Shown here in pieces: positions 8,579-16,148 of a DNA stretch of 64,000 nucleotides. The stretch is from Microbacterium azadirachtae (GTDB lineage: Bacteria; Actinomycetota; Actinomycetes; Actinomycetales; Microbacteriaceae): assembly GCF_000956545.1 (NCBI RefSeq), contig NZ_JYIT01000072.1, forward strand, positions 25,736-89,735, in the 5' to 3' direction. A model generated the notes under the pieces. The model saw nothing but the letters and a program-made list of their open reading frames with translations, was not told where the DNA came from and ran no database searches. Each line of letters starts with the position of its first letter. Position 1 is the first letter of the stretch. Made by a program: the position numbers and the translations under genes.

Positions 8579-9391
8579 ATGGCATTGACACTCGGTCCGA
8601 TCGTGCTCGATACGGGTATCGATTTCTCGGACGCGCTCGTGATCCGTCACGCCTACGTCCGCGAGCACGAGGACAGCGGACCGCAGGGCATCCACGCAGA
8701 CTCTACGGACGCCGAGATCCTCGAGTACACGCGGAATCAGTCCGTGAACCCGAGGCGCTTCCCGGCCGATCCGCCGCGCTTCTGGGTCGTCTTCATTCGT
8801 GAGGGCGGCGACCAGGCCCGACTCTGGTCGGTAGTCGAGAACCGCGGCGAGATCGCGAACGATGGTGTGCGACGTGTGTTCGACATGGTCGTCTCCGAGC
8901 ACTTGGCTGATTTGCGCGGGCGCCTCGTCATCGGCTGGCGGTCACCGCGCACCTGGTGGATGCGAGCGGCCACGGCGGCGAGCTACCCGGTGATGGGCAT
9001 CGCCGATGCCGAGCCTGTGCCGTTCCCCGGCTTCGATCGGCTTGTTCTCGACTATGCACAGCTCCAGGCAGTGATGCGCGAGCACCGCTACGCTTCGTGG
9101 CGCACAGCGCTCTCATCCGTGGTTGGCATCTACCTGATCACGGACACACGCGACGGGCGCCACTACGTCGGCAAAGCGGATGGCGAAGAGAACATCCGTC
9201 AGCGATGGAGCATCTACGCGACTAACGGCCATGGTGGCAACGTCGAGCTCCGCGGCCTCGATCCATCGACGTTCCGCTATTCACTCCTGCGCGTCTTCGA
9301 CCCATCGACGCCGACGTCCGCCATCGACGCATCGGAGAGTCATTTCAAGGTGGCGCTCGACAGTCGTCGGCACGGACTCAACCGAAATTAG
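8579..9391 (+). CDS. GIY-YIG nuclease-domain protein with an unknown N-terminal domain
   Basis: The 270-aa protein has a C-terminal GIY-YIG domain: GIYLI near residue 183, YVGKA near 196, an Arg in IRQRW, a Glu about 55 residues later in ESHFK, and a final Asn. All core residues appear present, so it may be an active endonuclease. Residues 1-180 form a separate domain I do not recognise, possibly DNA or target binding. ATG 8579 is preferred to TTG 8576 because GGAAAGG lies 8 nt upstream. It is the last gene of the operon, 24 nt after HerA, and is not part of the minimal known SIR2-HerA pair. Confidence 0.82.
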   Translation: MALTLGPIVLDTGIDFSDALVIRHAYVREHEDSGPQGIHADSTDAEILEYTRNQSVNPRRFPADPPRFWVVFIREGGDQARLWSVVENRGEIANDGVRRVFDMVVSEHLADLRGRLVIGWRSPRTWWMRAATAASYPVMGIADAEPVPFPGFDRLVLDYAQLQAVMREHRYASWRTALSSVVGIYLITDTRDGRHYVGKADGEENIRQRWSIYATNGHGGNVELRGLDPSTFRYSLLRVFDPSTPTSAIDASESHFKVALDSRRHGLNRN

Positions 9392-9447
9392 GCCCAGGCG
9401 CTATCAGGCCTTCGAAGAGCGCAGACACTTCGTATTGCGGGGCCGCG

Positions 9448-10314
9448 TTAGTTCCCGAGCATGTGGACCGAGTGCTTCCCGACGTGCAGCCGACCGGTGG
9501 TCCGCGACAAGCGATACTCACCGAGGTAGCCCAACCGGCGGTTGAAGACCTCGACTCGCCAATTGTTCGGCGCGACATCGGGCAGTTCCTTCCACCGAGT
9601 CCGCAAGTCCTCGTAGAACCCGTGCCGCCCGCTGAGGTAGATAGCACGGCGACGGGTTGAGTCCACGATCGTCAGCGCTCCGGGCTCGTCATCGTGGATT
9701 GAATCGGACTCGTCCTCGGCGCTGCCCAGATGCGGAGGATTGCTGCCACCGTCGAGCAGCTCAAGACCCGGACGATCCTGAACTTGACGTGCCCATCGCA
9801 TCCATGCCTCGGATGGCGGCTCGGAGGGGCGGCCGTTGCCGTAGGCGAAGTTCGCGTGGTTGATCGTTGCCCAAGCGATGTAGGCGTCGAGGGTTTGATC
9901 TTGGCCCCATACCGACGCGATGAAGTCGAGCGTTGTATCGCCTGGCGGGCGGCCTTGGTCGCGCCAGGCGCGCAGTCCACGGCCTGGATCGCGCCAGCCG
10001 AGTCGAGCGACGATCAGGAAATGCAGCCCGTGCCAGTACGCCAAGTACTGCGCGTGGTCGATCTCCTTGCCGTCGGCGGTGGGAAGTATTGCCGCACGGC
10101 TTCCTGCAAGCGCGCGCAGGACGAGCTCGATACCCCACGAGTTGGTTGTCAGACCCTCAAGCTGCGCATCTACGAGGCGGAAGCGATTCATGTTGCTCGC
10201 GTCATAGGTTCTGAACGTCATGACCTCATCCTGTCGGATCGCGCCGAACGGTGCCTCCGGAGAGATGTTCGGGCTGTCTCGGACTGCAATGGCGTAACTC
10301 TGTGAGTCCGTCAC
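9448..10314 (-). CDS. Unknown protein, island border
   Basis: This 288-aa protein is not recognised. It is soluble-looking, Trp-rich (for example WHGLHFLIVARLGW) and has an acidic linker near residues 205-220. The GTG start at 10314 overlaps the stop of the upstream HTH gene by 4 nt (GTGA), which argues for coupled translation. An ATG at 10221, preceded by GGATGAGG, is an alternative that would remove 31 residues. It faces the GIY-YIG gene tail to tail, with 56 nt between them and no clear terminator. Confidence 0.7.
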   Translation of the reverse strand: MTDSQSYAIAVRDSPNISPEAPFGAIRQDEVMTFRTYDASNMNRFRLVDAQLEGLTTNSWGIELVLRALAGSRAAILPTADGKEIDHAQYLAYWHGLHFLIVARLGWRDPGRGLRAWRDQGRPPGDTTLDFIASVWGQDQTLDAYIAWATINHANFAYGNGRPSEPPSEAWMRWARQVQDRPGLELLDGGSNPPHLGSAEDESDSIHDDEPGALTIVDSTRRRAIYLSGRHGFYEDLRTRWKELPDVAPNNWRVEVFNRRLGYLGEYRLSRTTGRLHVGKHSVHMLGN

Positions 10315-10880
10315 ACGGCCTTCCTCCGCGGCGCGCTTGCCCGCATCTCAACGCCGACCCGGTGAAGCGTGCGAGATACCGCGCCGTGAGACAGACCGTG
10401 ATTCTTCTCGATGTCGCGCATCGTGGCACCGGCTTCATACTCCTTCGCGATCCGCCGAGCCTCCGCCTCGGTGACGGTGCGCTTCTTCACCACGACGTTG
10501 TTCTCGCGTAGTAGACGTGTGACCGCTGACGGTGCGACCTTGTACTTTTCGGCGAGCGATCGGGCGCTCTCGCCCTCCTGGTAGCGGCGGACGATGTCAG
10601 CGACCTTCCGCGGCCCGAGGCGCTCAGGTAGCGGATGCGGACGGTAGATCGTTCGAACAATAGGTTCGATGTCTCTGTTGCCGGCCTGGGCGAGGTCCCT
10701 AAGTTCCTCGAGGCTGAGCCCTGTTCGCCAATGGTTCGAACAGAGGTCGATTGCGCCAGCCAACAGAGAAGGCCCGGAAACACTGAGGAAGATCAGTGAT
10801 CCGGGCCTCTGTCGTTCCCGGCGGTGTCTGGATATCGCGGCGCGGATCCAGCGCAGTCGTGCTCGCCTTCCTGCGGGCAT
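10311..10880 (-). CDS. Double helix-turn-helix protein, recombinase-tail-like
   Basis: The C-terminal ~100 residues contain two helix-turn-helix units, ESARSLAEKYKVAPSAVTRL and, after a KKRTVTEAEARRI link, MRDIEKNHGLSHGAVSRTL. These resemble the DNA-binding tails of serine recombinases or transposases, but no catalytic domain is present. ATG 10880 gives 189 residues, yet the first ~39 are Arg-rich and are encoded across a strong hairpin, so a start at TTG 10763 (150 aa) is a serious alternative. Together with the 288-aa gene downstream it forms a two-gene minus-strand unit. It may be a regulator or a recombinase remnant at the island edge. Confidence 0.6.
   Translation of the reverse strand: MPAGRRARLRWIRAAISRHRRERQRPGSLIFLSVSGPSLLAGAIDLCSNHWRTGLSLEELRDLAQAGNRDIEPIVRTIYRPHPLPERLGPRKVADIVRRYQEGESARSLAEKYKVAPSAVTRLLRENNVVVKKRTVTEAEARRIAKEYEAGATMRDIEKNHGLSHGAVSRTLHRVGVEMRASAPRRKAV
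10764..10811. terminator. Long hairpin at island border
   Basis: CAGAG-aa-GGCCCGGA (10764-10778) pairs with TCCGGGCC-TCTG (10800-10811). An inner ACTGA/TCAGT stem caps a GGAAGA loop. It is 82 nt past the VOC stop on the minus strand and fits that gene's terminator. It lies inside the annotated 5' part of the HTH gene, which casts doubt on that start. Confidence 0.6.
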
Positions 10881-10892
10881 GACCTCCGCGCT

Positions 10893-11330
10893 TCAGCGAA
10901 GGCTCTGCGCGAGTCCGACCAGGATGTCCTCGGGGCCGCGGATGTAGCAGAGCCGGTAGATGTCCTCGTACTGCACGACCTCATCGCTCACGAGGCGGGC
11001 GCCGTGGGCTTCGATCCTGGCAAGGGTCTCGTCGAGATCGTCGACCTCGAACATGACGCGGAGGTAGCCAAGCGCGTTGACGGGAGCGTTGCGGTGGTCG
11101 GCGACGATCTCCGGCGCGAGGAACCGCGACAGCTCGAGGCGGCCGTGACCGTCGGGGGTCCGCATCATGGCGACCTCGACGCGCTGGTCGCCGAGGCCGG
11201 TCACGCGCCCGGCCCACTCGCCCTCGGCCATGGCGCGGCCTTCGAGCTCGAGGCCGAGCGCGGCGAAGAAATCGATGACCGTCGAGAGATCCTCGACGAC
11301 GATGCCCATGTTGTCCATCCGTATGCTCAT
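10893..11330 (-). CDS. VOC (glyoxalase/dioxygenase fold) family protein
   Basis: The 145-aa protein has two beta-alpha-beta-beta-beta halves typical of the vicinal-oxygen-chelate fold: MDNMGIVVEDLSTVIDFFAALGLELEGR at the start and LRVMFEVDDLDETLARIEAHGARLV in the second half, ending YIRGPEDILVGLAQ. Its length is normal for a single VOC unit that dimerises. The substrate is unknown. It may be a small-molecule lyase, dioxygenase or resistance-type binding protein. It is the first clearly chromosomal-type gene to the right of the island, with higher GC than the defence genes. Confidence 0.85.
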   Translation of the reverse strand: MSIRMDNMGIVVEDLSTVIDFFAALGLELEGRAMAEGEWAGRVTGLGDQRVEVAMMRTPDGHGRLELSRFLAPEIVADHRNAPVNALGYLRVMFEVDDLDETLARIEAHGARLVSDEVVQYEDIYRLCYIRGPEDILVGLAQSLR

Positions 11331-11331
11331 C

Positions 11332-11421
11332 TCAGCGCTCCTGCTCGTCGGAGCGCGCCTCGGTCAGCACGGTGGTGACATGCGCACCGAGGTCCGAAGG
11401 CTCGCGCTCGATCTCGTTCAT
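11332..11421 (-). CDS. Possible 29-aa leader ORF before the VOC gene
   Basis: A minus-strand frame encodes 29 residues starting MNEIEREPSD and ending just 1 nt before the VOC start. It has no strong ribosome-binding site and could be a gene remnant or chance frame. It is listed because its stop abuts the VOC start codon, as in translational coupling. Confidence 0.25.
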   Translation of the reverse strand: MNEIEREPSDLGAHVTTVLTEARSDEQER

Positions 11422-11511
11422 CGGCCTCACCCTATGCCCGTGGGGTGCCGGTGACCCTGCTGTCGGCGCGACGGGGCGCGTCTCCCTCGCACTTCTGCCG
11501 CCTCCGCGCGC

Positions 11512-12195
11512 TCAGAACGGCGCCTCGCGAGTCCATCCGCTCTCGTGCAGGCGTTGCGTGCCGTCGAGGATGAGATCCAGCGCGAACGCGAACTCGGCGT
11601 CGTCGTCGCACGCTTCGCCGGCATGAGGAGACGCCGTGGCCATGTGCACGATCGCGGGGTAGGAGGCCGCGAAGTCGGTCATCGCCCGGGCTCGCTGCTC
11701 AGGATCCTCGGGCAGCTGCGGTGTCGGCAGCACGTCGCGGGTGAACCCCCACATGCGCGTGGAGAGCGCGTGCATGGTGTGGTGCACGAGGTCGGCCGAG
11801 AGCCCGCCTTCGAACATCCCGGCCATCAGCGCGTCCATGTGGTGGAGCGTCTGCGGGGTGGCCAGAGGGCGGGACTCGATGGCTTCGCGGGCCCATGCGT
11901 GCGCGGCGAAGATGCTCCGCGCCGCGAAGACGCGAGCCCGGGTCGATTCCCGCCAGTCCGCGCCGGAGCGGACGTCGGGAATGCTGCCGATCACCCGGTC
12001 GAGCATGTGGTCGATGAGCTCGGAGTGATGGGCGACGTGCTTGTAGAGCGCCATGGGTGTGACGTTCAGGTGCTCCGCGACCCCGCGCATGCTCGCTCGA
12101 TCCAGCCCGTGCGCGTCTGCAAGGGTGATCGCCACGTCGACGATGAGGTCGCGATCAAGACGTGTGCGCTGCGGTCGAGAGGATCGGGTTGACAC
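11512..12195 (-). CDS. TetR/AcrR-family transcriptional repressor
   Basis: The 227-aa protein has an N-terminal TetR DNA-binding domain (about residues 12-60, ending with NVTPMALYKHVAHHSELIDH) and a C-terminal all-helical ligand domain of the TetR_C type. It starts at GTG 12195, directly next to a palindrome, with a -10-like TATACT upstream, so its mRNA is probably leaderless. It is divergent from the DUF4386 gene, and the operator lies in their shared 28-nt promoter. It most likely represses both genes. Confidence 0.88.
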   Translation of the reverse strand: MSTRSSRPQRTRLDRDLIVDVAITLADAHGLDRASMRGVAEHLNVTPMALYKHVAHHSELIDHMLDRVIGSIPDVRSGADWRESTRARVFAARSIFAAHAWAREAIESRPLATPQTLHHMDALMAGMFEGGLSADLVHHTMHALSTRMWGFTRDVLPTPQLPEDPEQRARAMTDFAASYPAIVHMATASPHAGEACDDDAEFAFALDLILDGTQRLHESGWTREAPF

Positions 12196-12217
12196 GTATA
12201 CATAGTATACCTACGAT
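12189..12217 (+). promoter_or_regulatory. Promoter with embedded TetR operator
   Basis: TTGACA (12189-12194) and TACGAT (12212-12217) are 17 nt apart, with ATG 12224 six nt after the -10. The palindrome GTATACATAGTATAC (12196-12210) fills the spacer, and on the other strand it contains the TetR gene's own -10 TATACT. A repressor bound here would block both genes. Confidence 0.7.
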
Positions 12218-12223
12218 GACCTC

Positions 12224-12886
12224 ATGCAAGCTTACGCCGTATACCGAAACGACCATCGGGCATCCGCCTCTCACGTGGCCCGGCAGCACGCCCGTGCCGC
12301 AGGCATCCTCTATCTCGTGACCCACGCGACGTCCGTCCTCGCCGTCGTGGCGTACGGAGCGGGATTCGTTGCCGCAGGCGTCACTCTCGAGTTCGGGCTC
12401 GCGATCGGCTGCGCCGGAACCGGGGTGCTCCTGTGGAACCTGCTGCGGGCGTCCGGGCCTGTCCGCGCAGCGACGTTCGCCGCCCTTCGCGCGGTGGAAG
12501 CGGCGGTCATCCTCGCCGGCGCGTTGCCGATGCTCGCGATGATGTGGTCGCACGAGACATCGGGACCCGTGGCGGAGCTCGCGTCGGCGATGCACACGGC
12601 GTCGTTCCTGCTCGGGCAGGGGCTCGTGATCAGCGTCAACACGAGCGTCCTCGGCTGGCTCCTCTGGGATTCGCGCGCGGTGCCGCGCGCGCTCGCCGCG
12701 CTCGGCGTCGGGGGAGGGGGCCTCGTGCTGATCAGCAACCTGTGTCAGCTGTGGGGTGTCATCCCCCTCAATGGACCCATCGCAGGCGGGGCGGCGCTTC
12801 CTGTGTTCGCGTTCGAGCTGTGGTTCGCGATCTTCCTCATCGCGCGTGGTCTTCGGACGCCGCAGGAGCCCGTCGGGGCGCGCTGA
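12224..12886 (+). CDS. DUF4386-like membrane protein
   Basis: This 220-aa integral membrane protein has about six hydrophobic segments. It begins ARAAGILYLVTHATSVLA, typical of the DUF4386 family, which has no known function. ATG 12224 is fixed by the promoter six nt upstream. It is divergent from, and probably repressed by, the adjacent TetR protein. That suggests it responds to a small hydrophobic ligand or membrane stress; this is inference. Confidence 0.75.
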   Translation: MQAYAVYRNDHRASASHVARQHARAAGILYLVTHATSVLAVVAYGAGFVAAGVTLEFGLAIGCAGTGVLLWNLLRASGPVRAATFAALRAVEAAVILAGALPMLAMMWSHETSGPVAELASAMHTASFLLGQGLVISVNTSVLGWLLWDSRAVPRALAALGVGGGGLVLISNLCQLWGVIPLNGPIAGGAALPVFAFELWFAIFLIARGLRTPQEPVGAR

Positions 12887-12889
12887 ACG

Positions 12890-13246
12890 TCATCCCGCCG
12901 CAACGACGTCCGTCTGCGACGCGGTGCTTCGGCTCATGCGGCGGGAAGTGAGGTATCCGAGAAAGCGTCGCCGGGCGAGCTCGACGGTCACCACTGCGGG
13001 AACGGACCCCGCCTGCAGCACCGCCAGGGGCCACAGGCCCTGCCCGATCCACACGAGGCCGAGGATCGTCGCGGAGAGCCAGCAGATGGCTCCGGCGCTG
13101 AGCAGGGTGGCATGGTCCCTTCGCAGCGAGAGGATCACCAGGATCACGGCGACCACGCACATCCCCGCGCTGAGGACCCCGAGTCCGAAGTAGATCGCAT
13201 CGACGGCGTGGGCGAAGGCGGCGAACGCCTGCTCCTCCGGGGTCAC
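12890..13246 (-). CDS. Small membrane protein of unknown function
   Basis: The 118-aa protein has three to four hydrophobic segments (AIYFGLGVLSAGMCVVAVIL; LLSAGAICWLSATILGLVWI; a shorter third one) and a basic C-terminal tail. The GTG at 13246 overlaps the upstream gene's stop as GTGA. The 107-codon open extension further upstream runs through that gene in another frame and is not used. It is paired with the hypothetical protein upstream. Confidence 0.65.
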   Translation of the reverse strand: MTPEEQAFAAFAHAVDAIYFGLGVLSAGMCVVAVILVILSLRRDHATLLSAGAICWLSATILGLVWIGQGLWPLAVLQAGSVPAVVTVELARRRFLGYLTSRRMSRSTASQTDVVAAG

Positions 13247-13692
13247 CGCCGGGCTCCGTCCGCGCGGGAGCCTTCGCGCGCGCCGGCGCCGGTCCGCTCG
13301 GCGGCGAGCTCCTGGCGTCGCCGCTCCCGCAGGGCCGGAAACGCCGAGCTGGTGGGATCCATCGACATGTACGGGCGGATCGCGCCGATGCCGGCCACCG
13401 TCGGGATCACGTGCTCGCCGTCGCGCCGCAGGTACCCCCGCGACAGCAGGTGGTTCAGCGCGCGCCGCGTCCTCCAGCGGTGCAGCAGACCCTGGCCCGC
13501 GCCGCGCGCGAGCAGCCCCTCCACGGACATGCGTTCCGCATCCGCGATCTGATTGAGCGTCATCCACGCGTGGGTCGGCAGGCTGGCGGCGAACGTCCTC
13601 CCTCGCGACAGGGCGCGCTGGATGCCCTCGTCCAGCTCGGACGTCAGGACCGGGGACTCGACGCGGGTCTCGGCGTCGTACTCAATGCTCAC
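13243..13692 (-). CDS. Hypothetical protein with winged-helix-like middle
   Basis: The 149-aa protein is not recognised. Residues ~40-100 (LNQIADAERMSVEGLL through RRALNHLLSRGYLRRDGEH) look like a winged-helix DNA-binding fold with a beta-hairpin wing. The C-terminus is charged and probably disordered. It is translationally coupled to the small membrane protein downstream. This layout is compatible with a regulator and membrane partner, but no function is assigned. Confidence 0.6.
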   Translation of the reverse strand: MSIEYDAETRVESPVLTSELDEGIQRALSRGRTFAASLPTHAWMTLNQIADAERMSVEGLLARGAGQGLLHRWRTRRALNHLLSRGYLRRDGEHVIPTVAGIGAIRPYMSMDPTSSAFPALRERRRQELAAERTGAGAREGSRADGARR

Positions 13693-13858
13693 ACCACAGG
13701 AGACACGTCGAGGGAGGTTCTATGACGCGGGTTCGCGCGGAATATCGCGATCGATCGACGGGGCATCCCGCTGTCCGTGCGGCGTCGCGCGAGCCCGCGG
13801 TGATTCGCGTGCAGAACGCGACATCGAGGACGCCAAACGGCGTCGTCGTTCCGCGCGC

Positions 13859-14230
13859 TCAGAGGCGGCCGAAGAGCTCCGGATCCACCGGACGCTGCGC
13901 GCGGGGGAGCTTCGCCACGACCAGCCGGTACGCCTCCGTGACGAGCTCCCGGACGAGGTCCTGCTCGAGGCTCCCGTCGGAGCGGAGGGTGATCCAGTGC
14001 CGCTTGTTCATGTGATAGCCGGGGATGATCGCCGGGAACGTCTCGCGCAGGGCCTCGGCGTCCTCCGGCGCCGCCTTGAGGGTCACCGACGTCCGTCCCA
14101 TGGGGGACAGCGCCATGAACATCCGCTCGCGGACCCGGTAGACGTCGACCTCGGGGCCGAACGGCTGGTCGACGGTGACGCCGGGAAGCTCCTCGGCGCG
14201 CGTCGCCGCCCACTCCTGCAGCACGTCCAT
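13859..14230 (-). CDS. MmcQ/YjbR-family protein
   Basis: The 123-aa protein has the YjbR-like (CyaY-fold) layout. It opens with PGVTVDQPFGPEVDVYRV, has a beta-rich centre (SVTLKAAPEDAEALR), the conserved YHMNKRHWITL segment, and a C-terminal LVTEAYRLVVAKL helix. The length is normal for the family. Family members bind DNA weakly; their role is not settled. It is a single gene, divergent from the amino-acid permease 190 nt away. Confidence 0.85.
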   Translation of the reverse strand: MDVLQEWAATRAEELPGVTVDQPFGPEVDVYRVRERMFMALSPMGRTSVTLKAAPEDAEALRETFPAIIPGYHMNKRHWITLRSDGSLEQDLVRELVTEAYRLVVAKLPRAQRPVDPELFGRL

Positions 14231-14349
14231 CGCCCACCTCTCCTCGCGTCGCGGTTCGATGCCGCCGTGATCGCTGCGGCGAGTCTACGGGGCGGCGCGC
14301 CGCCGTCCGTTGCCCTCAGTCCAGAAACCGTGCCATCCTCTGTACCACG

Positions 14350-14359
14350 TCAGCGCTGA
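14350..14359. promoter_or_regulatory. Palindrome upstream of the permease
   Basis: TCAGCGCTGA is a perfect 10-bp palindrome, flanked by two GTAC tetramers, 60 nt before the permease start. It could be an operator for amino-acid control; there is no other support. Confidence 0.25.
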
Positions 14360-14419
14360 TGTACCGAGTCGTTCCGCGACCCGCTCACGGCGCCACCGGC
14401 GAACGACAAGGGGGAACAC

Positions 14420-16147
14420 ATGTCGCAGACGGAAACCACGGACCTCACACGCGGTCCGGACCACGGCGCCGAGCACGATGCGGAGCAGGCGGGCTACAAG
14501 AAGAGCCTGAACCGGCGCCAGGTGCAGATGATCGCGATCGGCGGCGCGATCGGCACGGGCCTGTTCCTCGGATCCGCGTCCCGGTTGCACAGCAACGGAC
14601 CCGCTCTCGTGCTCAGTTACGCCTTCGTGGGCGTGATCGCGTACTTCCTCATGCGCGCCCTCGGCGAGCTCGTGCTGTACCGGACGACCTCCGGGGCGTT
14701 CGTGTCATGGATGCGCGAGTTCTTCGGCGAGAAGGCGGCCTACTACACCGGCTGGATGTACTGGACGAACTGGGCTCTCACCGGCATCGCGGAGCTCAGT
14801 GCCGTCGGCCTCTACATCCAGTACTGGTGGCCGCAGATGCCGACGTGGGCCACGGTGCTCATCGCGCTCGCGGTGGTGCTGGTGGTCAACCTGCTGTCGG
14901 CGAAGGCCTTCGGCGAGTTCGAGTTCTGGGCCTCGGTCCTCAAGGTCGCGGCGATCATCGTGTTCCTCGTCGTCGGCGTGATCGTCGTCGCATTCAGCTT
15001 CGACGTCGGCGGACACCGTGCAGGCGTCCAGAACCTCTGGTCCAATCCGGGCGGATTCTGGCCGACCGGCGGCGGGTTCGCCTGGTACGGCCCGATCATC
15101 GTGATGTCGGGCGTGGTGTTCGCGTACGCGGCGATCGAGATGGTCGGCATCGCGGCCGGCGAGATGGAGGACCCCAAGCGCGAGGTGCCCAAGGCGGTCA
15201 ACGCGGTCATCGTCCGCATCGCCGTCTTCTACTGCGGTGCCCTGCTGCTGCTCGTGTGCATCCTGCCGACCAGCGAGTTCACGCCCGGCATCAGCCCGTT
15301 CGTGACGGTGTTCGGCCGGATGGGGATGCCCTGGATGGCCAACGTCATCCAGGCGATCCTCATCGTGGCCGCGATGTCGTCGCTCAATTCCGGTCTGTAC
15401 ACGACGGGCAGGGTGCTGCGCAGCCTCGGCATGGCGAAGCAGGCGCCGGGCTTCACGCTCAAGATGAGCCGGTCCGGAGTGCCGTGGGCGGGCATCGTGA
15501 TGACCGCGGTCGTCTACGTCTTCGGGTCGATCCTCAACGCCGTCAGCCCCGACGCCTTCGAGATCGCGCTCGAGGCCGCCTCCATCGCGGTCGTGTTCAC
15601 CTGGGGCACGATCTTCGTCTGCCAGTTGCGGCTGCGCAGGCTCAGCGACAGGGGAGTGCTGCCTGCGAGCACGTTCCGTGCACCGGGCACGCCGTGGACG
15701 AGCTATCTGGGCCTCGCGTTCCTCGTGTTCGTGATCGTGGGCATGGCGATCTCGGGCTGGCAGGCGTCCCCGTACTTCTGGCACAAGACGGGCTTCGTCG
15801 TCGTGGTCGTCGGCATCCCGGTGCTTCTCGTCATCTTCGAGCTGGGATGGCTGATCGTGAAGGGCCGCGTGTCCGCGCACACCGAGGGGCGCATGCTCAG
15901 CAAGTGGACGGACACGGGCCTGCGCTACCCGCCGCAGCCGGCGGGACCGCGCACCGAGTCGATCGCAGCCATCGGCACCGTGCAGTTCGACGTGCACGAG
16001 CGGGATGAGGAGCACAAGGACCCGCACCATCGGGACGAGGGCATCGATCTCGGCCCGGTCGAGATCGGGATGCACGAGTGGGACAACCTCGAGGAGCCGG
16101 ACAAGAACCCGCCCGGCGATACGGGCAAGGATGAAGGGGGACGGTGA
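14420..16147 (+). CDS. ansP: Amino-acid permease, L-asparagine permease (AnsP)-like
   Basis: The 575-aa APC-superfamily transporter has about 12 membrane segments between residues ~35 and 490. It carries the signature GGAIGTGLFLGSASRL near the start and the long conserved region ALGELVLYRTTSGAFVSW, closest in memory to AnsP/CycA-type proton symporters. After the last segment comes an ~80-residue cytoplasmic tail rich in Asp, Glu and His (HERDEEHKDPHHRDEG), unusually long for the family. The start ATG 14420 follows GACAAGGGGGA. It is followed after 1 nt by a substrate-binding lipoprotein gene. Confidence 0.85.
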   Translation: MSQTETTDLTRGPDHGAEHDAEQAGYKKSLNRRQVQMIAIGGAIGTGLFLGSASRLHSNGPALVLSYAFVGVIAYFLMRALGELVLYRTTSGAFVSWMREFFGEKAAYYTGWMYWTNWALTGIAELSAVGLYIQYWWPQMPTWATVLIALAVVLVVNLLSAKAFGEFEFWASVLKVAAIIVFLVVGVIVVAFSFDVGGHRAGVQNLWSNPGGFWPTGGGFAWYGPIIVMSGVVFAYAAIEMVGIAAGEMEDPKREVPKAVNAVIVRIAVFYCGALLLLVCILPTSEFTPGISPFVTVFGRMGMPWMANVIQAILIVAAMSSLNSGLYTTGRVLRSLGMAKQAPGFTLKMSRSGVPWAGIVMTAVVYVFGSILNAVSPDAFEIALEAASIAVVFTWGTIFVCQLRLRRLSDRGVLPASTFRAPGTPWTSYLGLAFLVFVIVGMAISGWQASPYFWHKTGFVVVVVGIPVLLVIFELGWLIVKGRVSAHTEGRMLSKWTDTGLRYPPQPAGPRTESIAAIGTVQFDVHERDEEHKDPHHRDEGIDLGPVEIGMHEWDNLEEPDKNPPGDTGKDEGGR

Positions 16148-16148
16148 C

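Noticed and set aside
10651..10751. Imperfect direct repeat GTTCGAACAATAGGTTCGAT / GTTCGAACAGAGGTCGAT as an att site
   Set aside because: Both copies are inside the HTH coding region, differ at several bases, and no integrase or tRNA is present.
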